In this document: positions 40,727 to 53,869 of the stretch, one piece after another | Layout of the letters: every line of letters begins with the position of its first letter | Position numbering within the stretch: the first letter of the stretch is position 1 | NCBI GenBank assembly: GCA_946803715.1 | Contig: CAMPET010000130.1 | Coordinates: 117,516 to 181,515 of the forward strand | DNA from: Beroe ovata | Lineage: Eukaryota > Ctenophora > Nuda > Beroida > Beroidae | DNA: 64,000 nt | Reading direction: 5' to 3' | Notes under the pieces: model-generated | What the model was told of the DNA's origin: nothing | Databases searched by the model: none | Seen by the model: the letters and a program-made list of their open reading frames with translations, nothing else | Translations under genes and position numbers: made by a program

Positions 40727-41187
40727 GTGTAGGTATTGCGTTTCAAACATATCATGAAGTATGCTTGATGCTGCGTGACGAATTGTTCATCAGAACTACA
40801 GTAGTGCATAAGAAGACACGCAAAATTATCCTCCTGGATAACTTTAGAAAATCGCACAATGTAGGTATCACATCTAGCGCAGAAAGTAAGATGAATATTA
40901 TACAGATTACAAACACGCACAATATGAATGTCACTGCTGAAAAATCACAAACTACCGAAGTAAGATAATTATGGCGTAGTAAAACGAGTACTGGATCCGC
41001 TTCAGTGACTACGGGGAAACCTTAGAATTTCCTTGTGCTGAGAGCTGCCACGAATGGAGAATGAGAAAGGGAGGGAGGGAGAGGAAGGAGAAAAGTACAG
41101 ACTGAGGAACATCCTCCAATCGCTATAACTGTGGACATATCACCTACACTGTCACTCAGCAAAAGGGAACGCGTGCTGTTCCTGTGT

Positions 41188-41219
<32 letters not shown>

Positions 41220-41931
41220 CCCTTATTCCAATAGCAGGACTAATGCCTATATCAATGTGCGCAGCACAGCATGAGTCCACGGGATAAAAATTATGACGAT
41301 AATTTCCCGAGAATCTAATTCGAATTCTCTCTAAACCATACCTACACACCATTCGTCCCTCTTCACAATCATAGCGAATTCACATTATGATATCAGTACG
41401 AATATCTGGTTCAACACTGAAAACTGTACGAGAAACAGATCCATTATCACTGAACAGCAAAACTCACAGAGTACACGGTGACAGATGAACAGTGGCCACT
41501 TAATGAAACAAAGTGTAATACAGTGAGGACTGAGGATGGCATGTAATACATATATCAACTACTGAAATTAAATCAAAATGGCAGCCATAATGCTTCAGAT
41601 TTAAATGTTAATTAAAACATATGATCTCTGATCTCTCACTCGTTCACAGCCAAAGAGTAGGCAGGTATGTCAAGTATGCACTTGAAGCTCCGGATATTGA
41701 TCATGACCAATGGAGCGTGGCGAAGCAAAAGCCACCGTGATCACAACATGGCCCACGATGGATGGCTCTTTCGAGTGCAACAACAAACCTGTGTTTATTT
41801 TGATTTTAGCATAATATAGGTGTAACAAGTGCAAGCAGATCAGAATGTCAAGAATCAAGCTGGCGGTGCCATCCACTGAGAACTGAACACTTGCATGAAT
41901 AATGTGTTTATATTTTCCTATCACGTACAAA

Positions 41932-42080
41932 CACACACACACACACACACACATGGTTAGTCAATGATCACTTCAGCTGATAGATGTGGCATTACGAACC
42001 ANCACACACAAACACACACACACACACACACACATGGTTAGTCAATGATCACTTCAGCTGATAGATGTGGCATTACGAAC
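41932..42080. repeat. Direct duplication across a single n
   Basis: A CA tract plus CATGGTTAGTCAATGATCAC...TTACGAACCA occurs before (to 42001) and again after the n at 42002. It is likely an unmerged contig overlap. Confidence 0.85.
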
Positions 42081-44046
42081 CAATGTTTTTATCACGTAAC
42101 ACGTAAACCTGATAGATTGGCCTGATTGGGGATGAACAACAGTACCTACCTCCTACAACAATGCAATGCTGCCTTAGCTGCAGTGGTCTGTGCCCTATCA
42201 AAGTCGCGGACAAAAAATGAGAAAATGAACGTACCACGTTACTCGTTATTTCGAAGTACACTGTGAGTCCATAAACAAGAGGAGATTATTGTTCACCAAG
42301 ACAATAGGTTGTGGAACTAGAAAATGTACGTTAAATCTTCCATTGTTCAGCCGTACACACACACTAACACACAAACGCACACACACACAATCACACACAC
42401 ACATGAACACAATCATTAAAGAGAACAATGATTAGCTATGGAGATTCATTTTAACTTGGTACATTATGTGTTTGCAAACGTGGAATAATGGAGAGGCGTA
42501 TTTAGAATAAATTGTGGCGGACGATAGCAATAAAATCTGCCATTCACATGGTTTTTCTTTCACAATGTATTGAAAAATCACAAAAATTCAGGCGAGCATA
42601 AAACCCACTGTTGCAATTACGAGGGAACTTGGGTGTAGATATAGGTATACAGAGTGCAGTGTAATGTGTAGACCTTAGAAAATACCTCACACAACATGAG
42701 ACACCATGAGTCGAAATGAGGTCACATTATATCCATATTATCAAAATTGCAGCCACATTATGTCAGGCACCGTGTTAATAAGACTTCCCGGTGTATTCCA
42801 ACAACCCTCCTAAAATCGCAGGGGGTGCGGGGTGGGCATAAAACTGGAACGATTCCAATTAATAATAAGCCTCACAGGAACATGGAATTCGTTGAGCGCG
42901 CGCGCCGCGCAACAGATACGAGTACGACTTCCTGTGATTATCAGCGAGGTTGTAATAAATAATGAGTACAAACAGGAACTAAAACGGGAAGAAAGCATTG
43001 TTACAATTCCTAAGATGATCATAAATTCCTGCACCTCCCTAAAACAGAGGAACATGAGAAAATACGATGCGAAAAACAAGGAGGAGACGCAAAACTTCGC
43101 ACTGAGTAACACACACACACACACGAACACACACACACACACACACACAAACACAAACAGACACAGACACACACAGACATACACGTCACACACACACAAC
43201 ACGTATAAGAGAGAGTAACACTCCCCTTTTCTCTGATGAAAAGAGTGTGAGAGTGAGAGGTCTGTGTGAGTTCTGTAACATCTAGACTCTGATCTGTATG
43301 TGTGCAACATTCTATATACTGCTGTCCGTATGGAGTTGCAGTAACGCTCTCACACAGCTGTATCATATGCAGTGTTTCACACATGCAACGCGTAGAATTA
43401 GCTGCTGCACCGGACAAACAAACAAACAAATAAATCAACAAACAAAAGCTGCTGCTGAACTAACATGAAATCAAGACTGCAGGACACACAATATGTGTTC
43501 GGCACAAACACGTCAATTAATCGCTCGAATATATTTGTAAAAACGGCCCACACAAACGCGCAGATGGCAAAACCTGTGCACTCTTTCTCAATCTCTTTCT
43601 GCACATTAGAGGACGAATGGGAGAGAAATACAGCGACAAAAAGAAGTCTTACAAGCATCTCGGAAAGCTATCACCAGTTTCCTCGGTGTTTTATGCAGCG
43701 CATCAAACACAAGCAAGAAACTACGAGTTCATACGGCCGCCACAAGCTCACCAATTTCCAATTAGAGGGGTGGAGGGGGATGAAACACAGTGAGTGTTCT
43801 ATGTGGGTTAAACTGTTAAAACCTGTGTGTGCCAGGGTGCGTGTGTGTGCGTGTATACTGGGTGAAATATGGTGAAAAGCTCGTGTCAGGCAATGTATTC
43901 GCACAGCAAAGAGAGACAATGGCTCTTTGCTGCCGCACAGTGTATAGTTGTCTATTAGCTGCTCCGCAGTCGGCTTAATTACTCGATTAGCTGGGTTTGT
44001 GGAAATAAATGATCGAAATGAATGTGAGAATGAGTGAATATTGTGT

Positions 44047-44124
44047 GGGTGAGTAAGTGAGTGAGTGAGTGAGTGAGTGAGTGAGTGAGTGAGTGAGCGA
44101 GTGAGTGAGTGAGTGAGTGAGTGT
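44047..44124. repeat. (TGAG)n tetranucleotide array
   Basis: About 18 tandem GTGA/TGAG units with one C substitution. The Ser-Leu-Thr-His translation on the minus strand is a repeat artefact. Confidence 0.95.
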
Positions 44125-47100
44125 GTGGATAGGTAACTTAACAAAGGGTGACTGAAGCGCGCAGGCAAAGGAAGACAGACGGACATGAAAGCAAAAACAC
44201 CCCAATACTCCAACTCAATGGCCATGAAATGGACCAGAATCCGCGTCGGGACCTCTATTTCATTGAGTGTCAAACACTTAAAAGTTAATAACGGCTTTGG
44301 AGGGATAGAGAACTTCTTGGGGACTGAAAACGTGATTAAATTTGTTAATGGACCGAGCTTTCAACAGCTGTATCATGATATAGATTATAGCTGCCGCTCT
44401 GTGAATGTGTGTGTGTGTGTGTGTGTGTGTGCACTGAACAGCAGACAGTCAGCTGGTCGGATATAGAGAGTGTGTGGAGAACTCTCGCTGCACCAGATTT
44501 CCCGGTATCTTCTTAGGATACCTGCAGTGTTCCGAAACATATCTCTCTGATAACTCGACACACCGATAGTGGGTCATATATTACATGCAACTCACGACCG
44601 AATAAAAACCATATAATTGTTACTATACTATCATATATCCTGTTTTGGAGGCAATGATATTACTGTAGGATGATATAAATTTGAAATTACATATTGATCG
44701 GACGGAAATAACTTTTTTGTGAGGCAATACGATTGAAACGTTATTTTGAAGGTGTGAAAGAGTTTTGTTAAAGTGTGGAAGTTTTTGAGTTTTTCGTGGA
44801 ATTGCGAACATTCTGAGAGATATATTTTTGTGTGTATGTGTGTGTGTGTGTTCACTGTGTGTGTGGTGTGTGTGTGTAGGTGCGATAAAGCAGGCAGCCT
44901 GTACGTGGACTCACGTGATTCCCACTAAATTCTCTAATTATAACCCAGCTTCCATCGGCTGTTGACATATTTTAATAGTGTAATTTGTGCAATGCACTCG
45001 TAAACGTAGACATATAAAGCTACCCAATTGGTGTCGTTGTGTGTTATGTGTATGCACAACCGAAAGGTACAATTTCACAAGAAAGCACAATATCTCTCTC
45101 CCCCCGGTACATGGAATTTTTACACCGGACCATGTCAACTCAGCAGAGTTATAAATAATCTCGAGAACCAACAGCTACAGCAGGGGTAAAATATTACAAC
45201 AGGCTTACATAATATTACTATCCCAACAGAATCCATCTCCGTATGATTTCTCAGAAAATACCCTCAAAATTTCTTCCATCAGGTAACAATTCCTTTCAGA
45301 TACTGTTGACATTTCGAATCAATAATCAATTCACCTCTGAAATAATTCAAGACAGTATCGGGAAAAAGATAATCTAACGTAAAGAGATAGACAACGCAGC
45401 CCAAGCTGATTAAAGGCAGTATAAAATATGTGCCGTGCAAGGGACGTAAGGGGGGAGCTGCAGTACTGAATATATTACAATGTCATCAACTTTCGCTGTC
45501 ATCGGCTAATCCAGTATAATGTGATACACAAGAAGAAGAGGCTTTCTCTCCTAATTAACAACAACTCGAAACTTTCTAGAAAATCCACACATTCATGTTT
45601 AGCAATGTGGTTGGAAGAGCTCTTCCAAAAGTCGCTCTTTTGCGGAGATAGAATATAGATAGCAGATATCAAATATTTCCTCCGATAGGTAATTTTTTGA
45701 ACATCATTTGATAAACTTATAACCTCCGTTCAAACTTGAATAAACCTCCGTTCAAACTAAAATAAATTCCACATATTTCATCTCTCTCTCTCGCCAGCCT
45801 CGTGCTCGCTTTTCGAAAACTGCGAAATATTCTGACTCCCTCGGACTAGACAAGTCGATCTATGCAGACTCGGCAAGATTCAGGGAAGCGAGATTTTTTG
45901 TGGTATGGCCTGCCAATCTGCTAAAATGAGGACAATGAAATATTGATAAATCAGGCGGTTGTCAACGACAAAGTCTTGAGCGATCGGGCTGACATAAGTG
46001 AGAAACAAAATACTAGAGTAGATGCCAGTAGCCATTAAACTACGGCTAAATTGGCTTATGACCAAGTCTCGAGAAGAGATGTTTTCACCATTACGGTAGG
46101 AGTTATGTGGCACTCATTATATCTACTGGCTACACACACAACACACACACACATATTGTAACCATTCTTCACCGCGAGTTCCACTGCAAAACAAGCTAAT
46201 GATGTCATCTTTAGACATACCTAACTCAATTACTCCCATATAGTGTTATTCAGCTGTGCGTACTTCAACAGAGTAATGAATAATCAGCGCCTACATTTGG
46301 AATATGATCATTGTGAATCAAATATGGGTTATAGAACCTAAAAAATCACAGACATTTCAGCCGTGAACCTAGTAGTACAATGCATTTGCAAGAATAGAAA
46401 GAGAAACAGGAAAATCTGAGAATAAAAGTAGATAAAAAAATAGATTAGCGAGTTGCTGAAGCAGACACCATGATTCTAACTCTTGTATCATATTGCAGGA
46501 GTTGCGAATATAGTTAAATCACCCAGTATAATATCATTAAATCTGAATCAGGTGTTACAACATCAACCCAAGATTCTGGTGTCGAATGTCGGAAAACCTC
46601 AACATCCAGGCCATCCAGTGTCCCATACCATTTGTCAATTCCATGATGGTACGAAAAAACGGTGGCATTTTGCAATATCATCGCCGAATCAGTATTCGTA
46701 AGTATTCGCGGTAGTAGGTATTCGAAAGGGCCGCATTTATATTTCCCGGAATTCGTTTCACGGATATAACATCAGAAACGAACAATAGTACAAAACCCAG
46801 AGGAAGTAGACTGAATAAATAATGTGTTATAACGACGAGTTATTCTCCTGCTGCAGCAGGTATTAGATAATAAGTTTGCCCTGTTTAACGTTGTCAGCTG
46901 CTCTCCTGCAATCTCATAATTACGGTCTAAACTCTCGGATCTAGAGACGAGTTTTGCTGCGCTAATTCGAAAAAAAAAACATCTCAAGGTCACAGATTAA
47001 GCAAGCAATTCGCGAGAGTCGGTAATTTTAGAGAAAGTGGTTTATTGGTTCGCCTCTGATTCCTGTACATGAGAAACAATGGCTCTTGGCGAAATTTATA

Positions 47101-49300
47101 TGTTATCTGTGCAGCAATCTGACCAAACCTGGCCTACAGTACTCTCACCTCGATTTAGCTTTATTAGATGATTATTCCTTAATCTCTGTAAGTTAGATAC
47201 GTCTTATCTTGCATCAAAGAAATGTACCAGGCTTGCAAAAGCTGCAAAGGAAAGCTACTCAATTAAGGACATGACACTTCAGTGTCACGGTACATCAAAA
47301 TACAAGAACAAATGCCATGAAGATTTCCCATCCCAGAGGGATACTTATCAGCAAACATATAAATTCCCTTGATAAGATAGTAGCCATTGAGACGATTTTC
47401 CTGAGAAGAGACAAAATTCTGCGTTAATAACAACCTGTTACTCTGTAGGGTTATAGGTATTGGAGAAAATCAAATGCCAAAGCTACTGCTCAACCTTGCA
47501 ACATACTGAACTAATTGTGACAAAATGTTCCTCGGGTAATTAGGGCAATTGAAAAGCGAAATTCGGTTGTCATAAAAGAATATTGTGATATGTCATCAAT
47601 TCAAGCACTGGCTGCTTGGAAAAAATACAGTTATTTCCATTGGTTCAATTAGATTTTGCCAGCTATACTTGGACAAACGTGACCGTACCAGATAATTTTC
47701 TCAGTTTTTAGCATTCAACTCATATGTTGAAATTTCTGGAAAAAAACTCCATCATTTAATTGGCTGCAAAGCAAGAGGTAACTTGGATTTTCCAACTAAT
47801 AACACGCACCTTCAATTATCAATAATATAGGTAAATGCAAGCACCAAGTTAATGATTTAAGTTGAGAAGAAATGTCATATCAAGCAAAGCAGAGCAGGGT
47901 AACTACCTGGGTCCCTTACCTAACTGCAATCATGGATGTGGATTCCTTGCAGCAACTGGGCAATAATTACTAATACATGAGCCAAGCCGAGCTGTCAGAT
48001 GGGTTCCTATAGAGCATTCATGAAATCACAAAAGAAGCAGTTATTAATTATTAATAACTCGGTGCAGCAGGGATGCCTGGCCTTGTTATGCAAATCACGG
48101 GCAGAGCAAATTACAGGATCATTTACTGAGCTGCTTAAATTGAGTTATAGCAACTCAAATATAGTTCATATTTATGAAGGAACTAGTGCTATAAATCATT
48201 TTGTGGACATTGATGTTAGTAGAAATAATTGTCAATTTCACATTCATGTCACATATTGGTGAGATATAGGGAGCATTCAATCATAGGAGACTCAAAAGCA
48301 AGGATTTCACTTATTTCATGGTTAAGTCACAAAATAGATAGTTGTCATCAGAACCATTACTATTGCAATATAAGTTCGTGTGTAAACAATTATGTAATTA
48401 CAAGAGACTCTGGGCAAATGCCTGTGAGATAATTACACAGTTTAGTCCTAATAAGAGGGAAATTGTCATGAAATGTAAATACCAGGATATCTACAGAGTC
48501 GATCTCACACACATACAAAATCTAAATAAGAATACACCTATGCTTGCTTTGAATTATGCTAGCTATGACTGGAGCAGTGAAAATTTTTAGGCGAAATTGG
48601 CTCTTGTAAGTACCTATTATCTATTAATTGAAGTTGTTTAATATTATCTCAAGCTCTTGGTAAGGTAATTGGTAGTTAAGTGGTGAGTACTAATTTGACA
48701 CTATACCTATAGTATATGTTCAAGATTTACTGTATCTATGAGATGATTCGATGATGTCATGATGAGAAGTGAATGAAACTCAAGAGCTATGACACATTGA
48801 TCATGAATCGAATGTGTAAAATGCAATAGAATAGAATAGAATAGAATGTTTTTGACAGAAGATCAACTAAAATAAATAAAATATCAACTCAAATAAATAA
48901 AATATACCATTTGAGTCAAAGGGGCAACTGCTCTACTCTGCAACTATTAGACCAGGTCAATATTGTAGGACAAGTTAAGCGTTTCAAATGATGCTCTGTA
49001 TTGAACTAAGTACTGTAGTTATAGGTAAAAACATAATAATTTGTTTCTGTACCTAGAACTATTATAGAGGTGGTGTCATTTGCCATGATGTTAAAAATGT
49101 TTGGTAAAAATTGGTAAAGGATTCTAATTACTTGAAGTAGTTATCACAAATCTTGTAAATCGATGATCCACCCTGTCGAGAATTTCATTTTGCACGCCAG
49201 ACAATCAACAATCAAGATATTTCATAGGCAGGTTCATCTAGAATGGTTAATTCAAACCTTGATACAGGTTAATTCATCACAATCTAACAAGGGATAGCCT
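44125..49300. other. Gene-free stretch
   Basis: TG tracts at 44405-44432 and 44828-44880 and a CA tract at 46133-46153. (AATAG)n lies near 48826-48848 and a duplicated AAATAAATAAAATAT pair near 48870-48905. Small open frames at 47999-48590 resemble no family I know. The segment 48735-48830 is a diverged relative of 49530-49600 (GATGTCATGATG...AAGTGAATGAAAC), so the region is built partly of old interspersed repeats. Confidence 0.55.
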
Positions 49301-51018
49301 AATAATGTATTTGTACCAAGAAGGATTGAATGAGTGGTTGAAGATGGATGGGAAGAATCTCAGCTTCTAGAAGGGCTGAATCAGAAAGATGCAGCTCTTA
49401 GAGCTCTTAGCTGATTTGTTAATGCCTTGTGGCCTACTATGTGCTGGTTTCATTCAATTGAAGTTATCAGCTTGAATTCAATAGGTTTGTGGTAAAAGTT
49501 GATCTACGAGATAGCTCTTAGCTCTATGATGTCATGATGTGTACAAGTGAATGAAACCCAAGAGGCATGACAAATTGATCATAAATTGAACCTTAGACAT
49601 GCTCTAATCTGACAGTTTATGCTAGAAGTTTTAATAAATTAAAACTCCATCATTATCACAGCGTTGAATTTTATATTTACACGTTAAGTTATTATAAGTA
49701 GCGGCAACAATTATTTTCACGCGCGCGGTGCGTCCCGTCGTTCAGAAATTCTTATCATTGATTTTTGCCTCACGCGTGCCGGTCTGGCGCGAAATAAAAT
49801 TATCAGCTCGAAGCTCTATAGCTGCGGACTGCAACTGCATGAACTGCTCGACAAAAACAAGTTTCTAAAACAGCCGGTGATTTGTGCGCACGCCGCACGT
49901 TCGCGTTGCGCGTTTTTCATTCGTAATGAATTGAAAAGTCGTAAAAGAGACGCGTCTAGACGCGCAGCGCGCCGTGCGCGGAATATTTGGGGCACGCAGC
50001 GCTATAACTTGTCAATCGATGATAGACCTTGTCGAGAATTTCGTTTCGCGCGCGCGGCGCAAACTTATTCTCAGACAGAACACGGTTATTTGAATAAATG
50101 TTGTATCAGAATTTGATTTTTAGAGTTCAAAATGGTCAAATTATTTCATGAGTGTAATGGGTGATACGCCGCGCAGGCTCTCGTATTGATACTTGATCGG
50201 CATTGCTGCGCATGCAGAATTTATCACGATCCCAGGATTTATTAATTCAAATTAAATGAATTTATAACATTATATCTTTAAACTTTACAACATAACTTTA
50301 TACAATCAAATTTGAGAAGCGAGTGCCACACTTTGTGGAGATCCTGAAGAAGAGACTATAATGTCTTGAAACTGTCAGTAGATTTGTGGTGAAAAAGTGT
50401 GTGGGTTTGATTCAATTGACTTTGTATCACTGTCTACAATGTTCAATCATCTGAAGCAATTAGAATCAATCTGTACCAGGGCATCACTTTCCTGATGCAT
50501 CGTGAAGATTATTTTTGTTTTTTAATATTGAGTACCCTGATTGAGTACATAAATGACTGAAGCAGCGTTAAGCTAGAAGTAGTATGAAATGAATGGTGTT
50601 GCTTAATAGCAAAATCTTTATATTATATTATATTAGCATATCTTTCAGATGATTTGATGAAGCCTGATGCCATGGTGAGTACAAGTGAATGGAACTCAGT
50701 CCACGTGATAAAACATTAAAAACCTGAAATATACCTTTTAGTTCATACGAATTGAGATTTGGAGTCCGAACATTCCTTTATACCCTTTTTGATTTACTTA
50801 GCCACCTGTTTCTTCAGATATATCTTTTCTTATATCCCATCAATGTATGTTTATCAATGTATGTTTATCAAAGTGTTTATGAAAGTGCATGTGCAACAAT
50901 CCAGTAGTGAAATGTGGTGGCCTAATTTTCATCAATTTTCATTTGATCACACATCAATTGGGAAGTAAAAATAATGATTAGCATTCATTATAGATAATGA
51001 GTAAGATGGTTGATGCAA
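49301..51018. repeat. First copy of a large duplicated block upstream of TK1
   Basis: Begins AATAATGTATTTGTACC and ends in the TK1 start (ATG GTT GAT GCA) just before the n at 51019. It contains a CpG-rich repeat copy (about 49720-50220). It matches 51020-52358 but carries an extra 366 bp (50280-50645). Most likely the other allele, joined end to end. Confidence 0.85.
50280..50645. mobile_element. 366-bp insertion with 8-bp flanking repeat, absent from the paired copy
   Basis: ATATCTTT occurs at 50272-50279 and again at 50638-50645. The sister copy has one ATATCTTT (near 51978) and lacks the sequence between. An 8-bp duplication is the size made by hAT-type insertions, but no clear terminal inverted repeats are visible. 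Confidence 0.5.
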
Positions 51019-51019
51019 N
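51019..51019. other. Assembly junction (single n)
   Basis: Separates the two near-identical blocks. The TK1 start codon context is present on its left but truncated after four codons. Confidence 0.8.
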
Positions 51020-52345
51020 AATAATGTATTTGTACCAAGAAGGATTGAATGATAGGTTGAAGATGGATAGGAAGAATTTCAATTTCTAGAAGGGCTGAAT
51101 CAGAAAGATGCAGCTCTTAGAGCTCTTAGCTGATTTGATAATGCCTTGTGGCCAACTATGTGCTGGTTTCATTCAATTGAAGTAATCAGCTTGAATTTAA
51201 TAGGTTTGTGGCAAAAGTTCATTTACGAGATAGCCCTAAGCTCTATAATGTCATGATGAGTACAAGTGAATGAAACCCAAGAGGCATGACAAATTGATCA
51301 TAAATTGAACCTTACACATGCTCTAATCTGACAGTTTATACTAGAAGTTTATACTACAAGACACGTTTAAATGGAGTTTTAATAGATTTAAACTCCATGA
51401 TCATTATCACAGTTGAATTTTATATTTACAGTACGAAAAGTTATTATAAGTAGCGGCAACAATTTTCACGCGCGCGGAAATTCTTTTCATTGATTTTTGC
51501 CTCACGCGAGCCGGTCTGGCATGGCACTCTCTAGAAATTATTTTGCGCGCGCCGGATCGGAAATAGATTATAAGCTCGACTGCTCGACAAAGAAAATCGA
51601 TAAATACAGCCGGTGATTTGTGCACACGTCTGCGTCGCGCGCGGCGCTTAATAATTTATTCACAATGAATTGAAAGTCGTAAAAGAGACGCGCAGCGCGC
51701 GGAATATTTGGAGCACGCGCCGCATTGCTATAACTTGTCAATCGATAATAATTCCTGCCGAGAATTTCGTTTCGCGCGCGCGGCGCAACTCCTTCTCAGA
51801 CAGAACACGATTATTTGAATAAACTTTGTATCAGAATTTGATTTTTAGAGTTCAAAATGATCAAATTATTTCATGAGTGTAATCGCGGTGATACGCCGAG
51901 CCGCGCATTGCTGCGCGTGCAGAAGTTATCTCGATCCCAGGATTTATTAAGTCAAATTAAATGAATTTATAACATTATATCTTTCAGACGATTTGATGAA
52001 GCCTGGTGCCATGGTGAGTACAAGACACAAGTGAATGGAACTCAGTCCACGTGATAAGACATTAAAAAACCCGAAATGTACCTTTTAGTTCATACTATAT
52101 GATATGAGATTTCGAGTCCGAACATTCCTTTATACCCATTTTGATTTACTTAGCCACCTGTTTCTTCAGATATCTCTTTTCTTATATCCCATCAATGTAT
52201 GTTTATCAATGTGTTTATCAAAGTGTTTATGAAAGTGCATGTGCAACAATCCAGTAGTGAAATGTGGTGGCTTAATTTTCATTTGATCACACATCAATTG
52301 GGAAGTAAAAATAATGATTAAGATTCATTATAGATAATGAGTAAG
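51020..52345. repeat. Second copy of the duplicated block (TK1 upstream region)
   Basis: Near-identical to 49301-51018 minus the 366-bp insertion and some smaller indels in the CpG-rich part (51460-51900). This copy continues without a break into the complete TK1 gene. Confidence 0.85.
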
Positions 52346-53468
52346 ATGGTTGATGCAAGCAGGAAACTTCGTTACCTCTCTCTGACACCTAATAAGCTTT
52401 CTTTTTCTGGTCAGATTCAGCTCATTCTTGGACCCATGTTTTCAGGAAAGACGTTAGTAATGTATTTCTGTGTTGACTCAATACAGTTTAGATATATTTA
52501 TCTGGTCTGTTGCTGATGAAATTTGCATCCTCTGTATATTGTAACCTTTCAAGGACTGAATTACAAAGAAGAGTCCAGCGGTATAGCATTGCTCAAGCCA
52601 AATGTCTGATGATCAAGCATAGTAAAGATGACAGATATGACAATAGTCAAGTTATAAGCCATGATAAACGGTTAGATATTGAGCTGGTAAAATCAGTTAA
52701 GAAATTCAAAATGACTGCCCTAATTGATCTTGCATGACTTTTGCAGAACTATATCCAACGAGTTCATTGATAGAAAGACCTGTTCCAATTTGAAGCTGCT
52801 TCTTGACGAAATTCAGACATCAGACTATGAGTGTATTGGTATAGATGAAGCTCAATTTGTGAGTATTGGGACATAACCTTTATGAAGCTTTTAACTCATG
52901 ATATGCTGAATCATTCTAATTGCCCAATCTTTCAGTTTTCTGGATTGCTAGAGTTTTGTGACTATGCTGCAAATTTAGGCATTGTTGTTGTTGTAGCTGC
53001 CCTATCAGGAGACTTTGAAAGAAAGGTATTACCAAGTATTCGAGCTCCTAATCCTCCAACAATGTTTCAACAATTTCCTCCATATCTTATGAGATCTCCT
53101 CACAGGCATTCGGTGAAGTACTGAGTCTAATTCCACTGTGTGAGGATGTGGTGACCCTGAAATCTGTATGCATGTCCTGCTTCAATGAGGAGGCTTCGTT
53201 CAGTTACAGGATTGATGCTGACAACAGAGAGGTTATTGTTGCATTGAAGCTGTGGTGAAACTTCTACAGCTACTGCAGCAACCTATGTAGGGCTCCCTAT
53301 GTAACAGTGAATTCATAATCTTCCTGATTTCAGGTTGAAGTGGTTGGAGGACCCAATGAGTACAAGGCAATGTGTAGGAGGTGCTATATGAATGAGACCA
53401 GGAACAGAGCCCACAGAAGAGCCAACGGATCCACTAATGATGGTGGTGAACGTTGTAATGGTTCTTAA
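52346..53468 (+). CDS. TK1: Thymidine kinase, TK1 type (6 exons)
   Basis: Cytosolic salvage enzyme that phosphorylates thymidine with ATP. Exons: 52346-52452, 52554-52670, 52747-52858, 52936-53025, 53106-53231, 53334-53468; 228 residues in phase. The P-loop GPMFSGKT spans the first intron into [10 protein letters not shown]. Then come [13 protein letters not shown], the DxxQ region IGIDEAQF (usual family form IDEGQF) and [13 protein letters not shown]. The zinc site is formed by CMSC and CRRC, and the lasso region with [14 protein letters not shown] follows. The C-terminus is short and lacks a visible KEN degron, unlike vertebrate TK1. The start [13 protein letters not shown] is the only Met before the P-loop exon in frame. 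Its upstream region is present twice in the assembly. Confidence 0.93.
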
Positions 53469-53869
53469 CATAGAGTAAACTATAGTGTTGTGTAATTTAC
53501 CGGTGAATTCTGTTTAACCTTAATCACTACTAAGTCTTTAGATATTGTAACCAAGAGATCATCTTGACGAAACTTTTTTATGACGTAATACACTCTGCTG
53601 AATGTCTCTCATTTCGTTTCTATCGAAAATAGATCGGTTATTTGACTTAATTTCTATTCCGTTATTGATCATTTTAAAACAATTTATAATTATTATATTA
53701 TTGAATGCTGATTTTCAACCTTTCTGAGTTTGGCTTTCTCCTCAAATTAATTATTGATCTTACTTCAAATCAGGTTGACCTACTATACACGTTCAAAATG
53801 ATACTATACACGTTTAAAATGATTGCCTACTTCACAATCATTCGATTAACAGTTAACTTTCATAGCAAG
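53469..53869. other. Short intergenic region TK1-METTL16
   Basis: AT-rich and about 400 nt. It must hold the TK1 3' end and the METTL16 promoter. A small local duplication, ATACTATACACGTT and TATACACGTTTAAAATGAT, is near 53779-53823. No other feature is seen. Confidence 0.5.

Larger units (their letters stand above)
36356..44035. repeat. Gene-free stretch dense in CA/TG microsatellites
   Basis: Tracts at about 36365-36393 (TG), 36915-37060 (CA), 37199-37250 and 37335-37385 (CA), 39225-39265 and 39370-39470 (CA), 40325-40362 (CA), 40690-40735 (TG), 41182-41220 (TG), 42353-42405 (CA) and 43108-43205 (CA). Between them lies AT-rich sequence without a recognisable gene. Confidence 0.8.

Noticed and set aside
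43671-44273. 200-residue frame with SLTH repeats
   Set aside because: It is produced by the (TGAG)n array; the remainder matches no family.
47999-48590. Possible small gene or transposon remnant
   Set aside because: Three overlapping short frames show no motif, and frames change without splice signals.
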